Source: JBGSYJ01 sp041748075 (GTDB lineage: Bacteria > Acidobacteriota > Thermoanaerobaculia > Gp7-AA8). From it: a stretch of DNA of 64,000 nt. Positions 9,167 through 16,732 of the stretch are shown here, one piece after another. The first letter of the stretch is position 1. The number at the start of each line of letters is the position of its first letter. The DNA lies in contig JBGTDX010000118.1 of the NCBI GenBank assembly GCA_041748075.1, forward strand, positions 67,802 to 131,801. Direction: 5' to 3'. The position numbers and the translations under genes are program-made. The notes below the pieces were generated by a model. The model had not been told where the DNA came from. It saw only the letters and a program-made list of their open reading frames with translations, and ran no database searches.

Positions 9167-9721
9167 GTGACTGAGAAGACGAAAAGCGGCGCGCTGTACG
9201 AGGATGTGATCGCTGCGCCGGAGATGAAAATCGCCGAGCTCGTCGGCGGCGATCTTTACCTTTCTCCACGGCCGGCGATGCGGCATTCGAAGGCTGCGTC
9301 GATGCTCGGTGCGGACCTCAGCGATGCGTTCCATCGGGGCCGAACCGGTCCCGGAGGCTGGTGGATCCTCGACGAGCCCGAGCTTCATTTCGGCAGCGAC
9401 GTCCTCGTTCCCGACATCGCGGGATGGAGGCGCGAGCGTCTGCCCGAGATTCCTGATGCCGGATGGATGGAGCTCGCACCCGACTGGTTGTGCGAGGTGC
9501 TGTCGCCTTCGACGGAACGCTTCGACCGTCGTCTCAAGCTTCCGCTTTATGCAGCGGCCGGCGTGGAACATCTCTGGCTGCTCGATCCCGGCATTCGGAC
9601 TCTCGAGGTCTACGGCCGGATGGGGGCATCGTGGGTGCTGCTCGAATCGCATCGCGGCGACGCGACGGTGCATGCTCCTCCGTTCGAAGCCGTCGGTATC
9701 GAGCTCGCGCCGGTCTGGTAG
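9167..9721 (+). CDS. Uma2 family (DUF820) restriction-endonuclease-fold protein
   Basis: Uma2 proteins have a PD-(D/E)XK nuclease-like fold, are often highly multiplied in genomes and their biological role is not settled. This 184-residue protein has the family's markers: an N-terminal EMKIAELVGGDLYLSPRP segment, HSKAASMLGADL, VLVPDIAGWRRERLP with the candidate catalytic Asp, PDWLCEVLSPSTE with the Glu, then LKLPLYAAAGVEHLWLLDP containing the conserved Y-AGV--W-W/L-DP pattern. The start is a GTG at 9167. It stands alone within a repeat-rich island next to two toxin-antitoxin pairs, which suggests an accessory, transferred region. Confidence 0.85.
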   Translation: MTEKTKSGALYEDVIAAPEMKIAELVGGDLYLSPRPAMRHSKAASMLGADLSDAFHRGRTGPGGWWILDEPELHFGSDVLVPDIAGWRRERLPEIPDAGWMELAPDWLCEVLSPSTERFDRRLKLPLYAAAGVEHLWLLDPGIRTLEVYGRMGASWVLLESHRGDATVHAPPFEAVGIELAPVW

Positions 9722-9769
9722 GCCATACCATATTGCATAGGTCTCAAACAGCCCGCTCAGGGGATTCTC

Positions 9770-10126
9770 TCAGCGCGGATTGGTGAGCGTTCCCAGTCGT
9801 GTGAGCACCTCGGCGATGACGGTCTCGGGAAGGGTGCAGATGAGCCGGGCTTTCCGCGCACGCCAGTCGAGACTCTTCAGCTGATCGCTGAGAATCGCTC
9901 CCTCGATCGGAAGCGCCGCCGCGGGTAACAACACTTCAAAGGGGTAGCCTTTGATCGCCGAGGTGATCGGACAGAACAGCGCCAGTCCGACCCTTCCGTT
10001 GTAGGCGACCGGAGAGATGACAACTGCAGGTCGCCGGCCTGCCTGCTCGTGCCCAGCCTGCGGATCGAACAGGAGCCACACGACATCGCCACGTCCGGGA
10101 ACGTAGCTACCAGACTTCTTTGCCAA
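9770..10126 (-). CDS. MazF/PemK family toxin (endoribonuclease)
   Basis: mRNA interferase partner of the antitoxin immediately upstream. The conserved N-terminus PGRGDVVWLLFDPQAGHEQ and RRPAVVISP, the segment LFCPITSAIKGYPFEV and GAILSDQLKSLDW are typical of the MazF/PemK fold, including the Arg of the RPAVV strand and the Ser/Asp of LSDQLKSLDW. I place the start at a TTG (10126), giving 118 residues and a 20-base overlap with the antitoxin gene; the longer open frame upstream reads through the antitoxin in another phase. Expected to be co-transcribed and translationally coupled to the antitoxin. Confidence 0.85.
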   Translation of the reverse strand: MAKKSGSYVPGRGDVVWLLFDPQAGHEQAGRRPAVVISPVAYNGRVGLALFCPITSAIKGYPFEVLLPAAALPIEGAILSDQLKSLDWRARKARLICTLPETVIAEVLTRLGTLTNPR

Positions 10127-10346
10127 CCGGTTTTCCTGTTGCGATCTCTGTGTGAAGGTTTTCGTCGGAGATTCTTGCGAGCAACTCTTCGAGCGTGACC
10201 GGCTCCGGCAAGGGAACCACGACGAGCTCGCCGTCCCGAACACGCACTTCGACCGATGAGTCTTCGACAAGCTGGACTTCCTCGGCAAATGGTTTCGGAA
10301 TACGGAGGGCCAGGCTGTTTCCCCACTTCTGGATTCGAGTTCTCAT
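10107..10346 (-). CDS. MazE-like AbrB/SpoVT-fold antitoxin
   Basis: 79-residue protein with an N-terminal swapped-hairpin DNA-binding domain (RIQKWGNSLALRIPKPFAEE, then VEVRVRDGELVVVP) followed by an acidic tail (LEELLARISDENLHTEI) that would wrap the toxin. This is the standard MazE architecture. It overlaps the MazF gene by 20 bases and precedes it. A palindrome containing a TATACT -10-like element lies just upstream (10354-10374), consistent with autoregulation. Confidence 0.87.
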   Translation of the reverse strand: MRTRIQKWGNSLALRIPKPFAEEVQLVEDSSVEVRVRDGELVVVPLPEPVTLEELLARISDENLHTEIATGKPVGKEVW

Positions 10347-10353
10347 GGTAATC

Positions 10354-10374
10354 GGTATCTACAAAGAGTATACC
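10354..10374 (-). promoter_or_regulatory. Putative mazEF operator/promoter palindrome
   Basis: Imperfect inverted repeat with half-sites GGTATCTAC and GAGTATACC, starting 8 bases upstream of the antitoxin start codon. Read on the minus strand it contains TATACT (10372-10367), a good -10 hexamer ~21 bases before the ATG. No convincing -35 was found. Binding by MazE is inferred from how such modules usually work. Confidence 0.35.
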
Positions 10375-10577
10375 ATCAATCGTAGTCTTCGCGATGGCTC
10401 CAGGTAAGGTACGAGGGTGAGCCGTCCGCGCTCGACCAGCTTTGCGACTTCCCAGCACGAGATCGCACTTACCGCGAAGCCGTCTTCTGGTAATTCGAGG
10501 CTCGCTGCCAACTGTGCGGAAATCTGCCGATCACCATGACACCACCAGACCCAGATGTGGGTGTCGAGCAGGATCAC
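10359..10577 (-). pseudogene. PIN-domain (VapC-like) toxin, truncated at the C-terminus
   Basis: The N-terminal half of a VapC-type PIN ribonuclease is clear: MILLDTHIWVWWCHGD carries the first catalytic Asp, and AVSAISCWEVAKLVERGRL carries the conserved Glu. Family members run ~125-135 residues and need further acidic residues (the H-DPFDR and D regions). This frame stops after 72 residues, its last ~15 codons (YLEPSRRLRLMVYSL) having no PIN character and running into the mazEF promoter. The antitoxin gene upstream overlaps it as ATGA, so the pair was once a normal operon. Probably inactive as a nuclease. Confidence 0.75.
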
Positions 10578-10783
10578 TTTTCAGTGTCCCACTCCGACTC
10601 GCTCACCGCGGGGAGGAATGGATCGATCAGGCGCACGGGCAGACCCCGAAGGGGCATCGTTGGCCGGGGAGCCTCGACAAGCTTCACCGTGACGTCGACC
10701 TGCTGGCCCTGCTTCACCGGCAGACCATCGATCACGATCCGGCCATCCTTCAGAACGAGAACCCGCAGTTTCTTTGTCTTCAT
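10574..10783 (-). CDS. Small antitoxin-like protein paired with the truncated PIN toxin
   Basis: 69 residues, ending in ATGA overlap with the PIN gene start, the usual arrangement for a VapB-type antitoxin ahead of its toxin. The N-terminus (LRVLVLKDGRIVIDGLPVKQ, then GQQVDVTVKLV) looks like a swapped-hairpin/AbrB-like or DUF104-like beta fold, and the C-terminus (RGLPVRLIDPFLPAVSESEW) resembles toxin-binding tails. Since the toxin is truncated it may be an orphan antitoxin. Function is inferred from position and general features. Confidence 0.65.
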   Translation of the reverse strand: MKTKKLRVLVLKDGRIVIDGLPVKQGQQVDVTVKLVEAPRPTMPLRGLPVRLIDPFLPAVSESEWDTEK

Positions 10784-10869
10784 CGCGTGCTCCAGTTCAA
10801 GAGAGTACCTCGGAGGCTCGGTCGAGACAACAGCAGTGATCTGGTTCCGTGCGGTTTCGGTTCTCCAAA

Positions 10870-10933
10870 TGGCTCCAGGTGAGGTACCTCTTTACTATTC
10901 GGTATTGGCAGGACCTCGGAGGGCCCTGCCAGA
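10870..10933. repeat. Dispersed repeat, family T, copy C
   Basis: CTCCAGGT, GGTACCTC, ACTATTCGGTATTGGCAGG then an imperfect GGCAGGACCT/GGGCCCTGCC hairpin and AGATG tail, matching copies A and B near 8.8-9.1 kb. It lies in the 307-base gap between the antitoxin gene and the secretion operon. Nothing else convincing was seen there apart from the expected but unidentified promoter of the downstream operon. The opening ATGGCTCCAGGT(G/A)AGGTAC is also found at 10394-10409, exactly where the PIN gene loses its family similarity. Confidence 0.65.
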
Positions 10934-11090
10934 TGTTGGCCATCCGGAAATCCGCTCGGCGGGCGCTCCGTTGTAGAATAGGCAGTGCCGTTACGCCTCC
11001 CCGCTTCGCTCTGCATGTATCAGCGAATCCATCATTTAGAAACGTTTCCTGCATTCGCGCGTCGAAAAGGCGTGACAGATTGGAAAACTG

Positions 11091-12299
11091 ATGCCTAGCT
11101 TCGTGTTCAGGGTTGGCACGCCCGACGGCCAGATCATCGAGCGCCAGGTCGACGCGATCGACCTCCCCAGCGCGAAGGAGGAGATCCAGCGGGCCGGCCT
11201 CCATGTCTTTCACGTCAAGCAGCAGGGCCTGTCATTCTCGCTGAACCCGTTCCGCTCACGAAAGATCGTCTCGACCGAGGGCTTCCTGCTCTTCAATCAG
11301 GAGCTGCTGGCTCTGGTCAGGGCAGGCCTGCCGGTGATCCAGTCATTCGACATCATGCTCGAGCGGCAGAGGAATCCTCGGTTCAGGCAGGTCCTCACGG
11401 AGATCCGCGACAAGGTCAAGTCGGGCGTTGCGATCTCGGACGCTTTCGCCGCATACGGCCGGGCATTCCCTCCGATCTATTCGACCTCGATCCGCGCGGG
11501 CGAGCGTGCAGGCGACCTCGAGGGGGTTCTCCGCCGCTTTCTCCGCTACCAGAAGATCATCGTCAACCTCCGAAAGAAAGTCACCTCGGCGCTGATCTAC
11601 CCGGCGGTCCTGGTGACTCTTTCCGTCGTGATGGTCTTCATCATGCTCACGTACGTCATCCCGAAGTTCGCGGAGTTCTACGAAGGCTTCGGGGCCGATC
11701 TCCCGTGGGCGACCCAGCTGACTATCACCATTTCGACGATCCTCAGGGAAAACATCCTCATCGTTTTCGGATCCCTGGCCGCTGTCATATTCCTGGTGCG
11801 GCGGTGGAGCCTCAGCGTCACCGGGGGGATCACGTACGACCGGCTCAAGCTGAAGATTCCGCTCGTAGGCGGCATTCTTCACCGCTTCGCGCTTCTCCAG
11901 TTCACCCAGTCGCTGGGCACGCTTCTGGCGGGGGGAACGCCCATGGTTCCGTCGATCGAGATCGCCGCCCTGTCGATCACGAACCGTCACGTTTCGGCCC
12001 GCGTCGCCGCCATCGCAAAGAACGTCATGGAGGGTGAAACGCTGTGGAGGTCGCTCGAGCAGACCGGGGTCATCAGCGACATGGCGGTCGAAATGATCAA
12101 GGTCGGCGAGTCGAGCGGCGCCCTCAATGAAATGCTGGCCAACGTGAGCGAGTTCTACGATGAGGAAATCGAATCGCGGTTGAACCGGATGATCACGATG
12201 ATCGAGCCGATCATTCTTGTCGGGCTCGGCATCGTCATTGCCGGGCTCCTCTATGCCTTCTACCTGCCGCTCTTCCAGTTGACGAACGTACAGAATTGA
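11091..12299 (+). CDS. gspF: GspF/PilC-type inner-membrane platform protein
   Basis: Polytopic platform protein that works with the assembly ATPase to polymerise (pseudo)pilins. 402 residues, the family's normal size, with two T2SSF repeats: SFRSRKIVSTEGFLLFNQEL-like first half containing the G-P-I/V box (LALVRAGLPVIQSFDIM), and a second one (QFTQSLGTLLAGGTPMVPSI). Membrane helices lie at ~165-195, ~215-240 and ~370-398. The C-terminal IEPIILVGLGIVIAGLLYAF is diagnostic. First gene of an operon that continues with the ATPase 7 bases later. Confidence 0.93.
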   Translation: MPSFVFRVGTPDGQIIERQVDAIDLPSAKEEIQRAGLHVFHVKQQGLSFSLNPFRSRKIVSTEGFLLFNQELLALVRAGLPVIQSFDIMLERQRNPRFRQVLTEIRDKVKSGVAISDAFAAYGRAFPPIYSTSIRAGERAGDLEGVLRRFLRYQKIIVNLRKKVTSALIYPAVLVTLSVVMVFIMLTYVIPKFAEFYEGFGADLPWATQLTITISTILRENILIVFGSLAAVIFLVRRWSLSVTGGITYDRLKLKIPLVGGILHRFALLQFTQSLGTLLAGGTPMVPSIEIAALSITNRHVSARVAAIAKNVMEGETLWRSLEQTGVISDMAVEMIKVGESSGALNEMLANVSEFYDEEIESRLNRMITMIEPIILVGLGIVIAGLLYAFYLPLFQLTNVQN

Positions 12300-12306
12300 T
12301 CAATCC

Positions 12307-13920
<1,614 letters not shown>

Positions 13921-13922
13921 CT

Positions 13923-14822
13923 ATGGCCAGATCATTTCCACCAGACGTCATCATCTGCGATCAGGATTCGCTCATGTTCGCCCGTTTCGACGGCGGCAAG
14001 TCGATGCCCCGGATCGTGACGGCGAAGACGTACGCGCTCGATGACGATGTGTTTGCACCGGGGATCGTGACGCCCGCTCTCGCGCGGCCGGAACAGCTCA
14101 CCGCGGTTCTCGGGCGCATGAAAAAGGAGCAGGGACGGCTCGATCGCGTTTCGCTGCTGCTGCCCGATTCCTGGTTCCGCATCAACCTGATTGACATTCC
14201 GACGCTGCCGGAGAAAAAGGCGGAGGCGGATGAAGTCGTGCGCTGGTCTCTGAAGAAATCCACGCCGATCCGGCCTGAAGAGTTCCGCCTGGCCTATCAG
14301 ACCGTGGACAAGACGAGCTCCGGATCACGGGTGCTCGTGGTCGCCGCTCTCGAGAAGACGCTCGCCGGAATCGAAAAGGCATTCGCCGAGACACAGCTCA
14401 CTCCGGTGCTCATCGAGCCGGTCGGGATGAACATCTGGAACAGCATCGCAGTACGAGAGCAGCCGGCCAACGATGACAGAATCTTCTTCTATGTCCGGAA
14501 TCGGGAATTCACCACCGCGGTCTTCAGGAATGGCACGCCGCTGTTCTTCCGTTCGCGAGTGATGAGCGACGACCGGACGCTCCTTCAGGAGATCCGGCTT
14601 TCAGCGTCGTATTTCAAATCGAATCTCGAGATCACGCACGTGGAAAAATGCTACGTGGCGGGCCAGCAGTTCAACGATCAGGTATCGTCCACGATCTCCG
14701 AGGAGCTCGGCGCGACGACCTCCAGAGTCACGCTCGACAGCTACGTCGAATCATCTCCCTCGGTTGATACGCGCGCGATCGAGGCCGAGCTCACAGCCTG
14801 CGCAGGAGTGTTCACCGCTTGA
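13923..14822 (+). CDS. PilM-like actin-fold assembly protein (cluster A)
   Basis: Cytoplasmic actin-like component that would bind the N-terminus of the following PilN-like protein. The ATG at 13923 follows the ATPase stop by two bases and gives 299 residues, slightly shorter than canonical PilM (~350). Visible features: VSLLLPDSWFRINLIDIPTL, EKKAEADEVVRWSLKKSTPI, RVLVVAALEKTLAGIEKAF, then VLIEPVGMNIWNS. The usual N-terminal phosphate-1 loop (GLDIGSS) is not seen, so nucleotide binding may differ from the second PilM (50707-51762). It overlaps the next gene by four bases. Confidence 0.75.
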   Translation: MARSFPPDVIICDQDSLMFARFDGGKSMPRIVTAKTYALDDDVFAPGIVTPALARPEQLTAVLGRMKKEQGRLDRVSLLLPDSWFRINLIDIPTLPEKKAEADEVVRWSLKKSTPIRPEEFRLAYQTVDKTSSGSRVLVVAALEKTLAGIEKAFAETQLTPVLIEPVGMNIWNSIAVREQPANDDRIFFYVRNREFTTAVFRNGTPLFFRSRVMSDDRTLLQEIRLSASYFKSNLEITHVEKCYVAGQQFNDQVSSTISEELGATTSRVTLDSYVESSPSVDTRAIEAELTACAGVFTA

Positions 14823-15397
14823 AGACGCTTCACCTGAATCTCGCTTCGCGCCCGTATCGCGATTACACGCCTGTCTATGCCGTGGCGATCGTGCTCGCTC
14901 TCGTGACGGGCTTTCTCATGATCAACAACATCCAGACCGCGTACCGTTACTTCGTCAACACCGAGGAAACGCGCGGAGAGATCGCCCGGGTCGAGGCCGA
15001 GACTGCTGCCGAAACCCGCGCGGCGGAAACGCTGGAGCGATCCGCAGAGGGGATCAATGTACGGGCGCTCGCGATGGAGACGGCGTACATCAACGCGCAG
15101 ATCGCCGAGCGCGCGTTCTCCTGGAGCAATCTTCTCGACAACATGGAAAGGGTACTTCCCCGCAACGTCCGGCTGATGACGCTCAATCCCGACATTCAAC
15201 CCGACGGAGATGTGAGACTCACCATCACCGCCAGAGCCAAGGGGAGCGACGGCATGGTCACCATGCTGCGGAATATGCTCGGCGATCCTCACTTCGCCGA
15301 TCCGTTCCCGGGAACCGACTCTCAGAATGATGACGGCTCCTACAGCTTCAGTCTTTCGACGACCTATCGTCCGGATCCGCGGGGGCTGACGCGATGA
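14819..15397 (+). CDS. PilN-like bitopic membrane protein (cluster A)
   Basis: 192 residues with the short cytoplasmic N-terminus LHLNLASRPYRDY, which resembles the INLLPxR-type PilM-binding segment, one membrane helix (VYAVAIVLALVTGFLMI, ~20-37), a coiled-coil region rich in Glu/Ala/Arg (~45-85), and a periplasmic alpha/beta domain (MERVLPRNVRLMTLNPDIQP) matching the PilN/fimbrial assembly family. ATGA-type overlaps with both neighbours indicate tight co-translation with PilM- and PilO-like proteins. Confidence 0.78.
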   Translation: MKTLHLNLASRPYRDYTPVYAVAIVLALVTGFLMINNIQTAYRYFVNTEETRGEIARVEAETAAETRAAETLERSAEGINVRALAMETAYINAQIAERAFSWSNLLDNMERVLPRNVRLMTLNPDIQPDGDVRLTITARAKGSDGMVTMLRNMLGDPHFADPFPGTDSQNDDGSYSFSLSTTYRPDPRGLTR

Positions 15398-15984
15398 TCT
15401 GGCGCGAGAAAAGGAGCCTGCTGATTGTTCTGGGCGTGCTGCTTGCGATCAATGTGGCATTCTTCCTGACATACAGGGTTCGATACCAGCAGAGGATCCA
15501 GGCGCTCGACGTGACGCTCGATCAGGCGAACGCGGCCCTGGAAGCCGCCCGCAGCCGGAAGGCGGCCGCAGAGCAGACTCTCACGGGTTACAAGTCGACG
15601 ACCGCCGACATTCAGAGGATCTACAACGAAGTCTGGTCCACGCCGCAACGGCGGCTCACGTCCATGATCCTGGAGATTCGCGACCTGGAAAATCGCAGCA
15701 GAATGGTGCCGCGCTCCACGAGCTTCACGCAGCAGGTCGAGAAGAAAGAATTCGGAACGCGGGCCATGACGATGAACTTCATGGTCCGGGGCACCTATGC
15801 ACAGGTGCGCCAGTTCATCAACCTGCTCGAGTTGTCCCAGAACTTTGTGGTGATCGATCAGATCATGCTGGCAGACCCGACCGATGAAACCCAGCTCCTG
15901 AATCTGAACATTCAGATCAAGACACTCTTCCACGAGCCACTCGATCCGTCAGAGCAGTCGGCGCGGCGCGGAGGAACCTCCTGA
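15394..15984 (+). CDS. PilO-like inner-membrane protein (cluster A)
   Basis: 196 residues: membrane helix near the N-terminus (LLIVLGVLLAINVAFFLTY, ~8-27), a coiled coil (~30-75) and a periplasmic ferredoxin-like domain (AMTMNFMVRGTYAQVRQFIN, LLELSQNFVVIDQIML), the pattern of PilO. Overlaps the PilN-like gene by four bases and abuts the next gene. Together with the two preceding proteins it would form the inner-membrane alignment complex of this secretion or pilus machine. Confidence 0.78.
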   Translation: MIWREKRSLLIVLGVLLAINVAFFLTYRVRYQQRIQALDVTLDQANAALEAARSRKAAAEQTLTGYKSTTADIQRIYNEVWSTPQRRLTSMILEIRDLENRSRMVPRSTSFTQQVEKKEFGTRAMTMNFMVRGTYAQVRQFINLLELSQNFVVIDQIMLADPTDETQLLNLNIQIKTLFHEPLDPSEQSARRGGTS

Positions 15985-16664
15985 TGGACTGGTCGAACTG
16001 GAAGACCTGGCTCCTGCTCAGCGGCGTTGTGCTCGCCCTGTTCGCGATCTATGTCTTCGCGTCTCCCGACGCTCCCCTGCAGTTGCAGAATGAGCCCGAG
16101 GCCGTGCGTCCCGTTGCCGCGTCGCGGCAGGTCGCGGGCGGGGCAACGCGCTCGATTGCGCCTCCGGGCGTGGAACCGGTGCGCATCGATCTGCTCGAGC
16201 CGGCCAGCGGAAGCTTCAGCAGCGACCGCAACCTGTTCCGTTATGTAGAACCGCCTCCGCCTCCTCCCGCTCCAACACCCAGACCTCCCGCTCCCCCGCC
16301 GGATCGCGACAAGGACGGCATTCCAGACTTCCAGGACAATTGTCCCGATGTATACAACCCGGACCAGGCGGACATCGATCGCAATGGCGTAGGTGATGCA
16401 TGTCAGGAGGGGCCTATCGTTCCTCCACCGCCGCCGCCGCCGCAACCGCCGGCGTTCAACTACACTTACATGGGAAGCTTCGGGACGCCCGCGCGGCCCA
16501 TCGCGGCATTCTCGCGCGACGGACAGATCGTCAACGTGAGGGTGGGCGAGACCTTCGGCGGACAATTCATCCTCCGGAACATAGGGATCGAGTCGGTGGA
16601 CATCGGGTTCGTCGGATTTCCGCCGGATGCGCGAAAGAGAGTCGCCGTCGGAACGCCTCCGTGA
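15984..16664 (+). CDS. PilP/GspC-like periplasmic linker with thrombospondin type 3 repeat
   Basis: 226 residues. A single N-terminal membrane helix (WLLLSGVVLALFAIYVF, ~9-26), a Pro-rich region, then at ~105-141 a calcium-binding thrombospondin type 3 pattern (DRDKDGIPDFQDNCPD, then NPDQADIDRNGVGDACQ) between two polyproline stretches. The C-terminal ~75 residues (YTYMGSFGTPARPIAAFS, VNVRVGETFGGQFILRNIG) look like the beta domain of PilP/GspC that contacts the secretin. The order PilM-N-O-this-secretin supports a PilP/GspC role. Insertion of a calcium-binding module in such a protein is unusual. Confidence 0.7.
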   Translation: MDWSNWKTWLLLSGVVLALFAIYVFASPDAPLQLQNEPEAVRPVAASRQVAGGATRSIAPPGVEPVRIDLLEPASGSFSSDRNLFRYVEPPPPPPAPTPRPPAPPPDRDKDGIPDFQDNCPDVYNPDQADIDRNGVGDACQEGPIVPPPPPPPQPPAFNYTYMGSFGTPARPIAAFSRDGQIVNVRVGETFGGQFILRNIGIESVDIGFVGFPPDARKRVAVGTPP

Positions 16665-16732
16665 CGTTTCGTCACGCTTGAGCGTCTGAGCTGTTATAGC
16701 CGAGCCACATGATCGATCGAGAGAAAACATTC

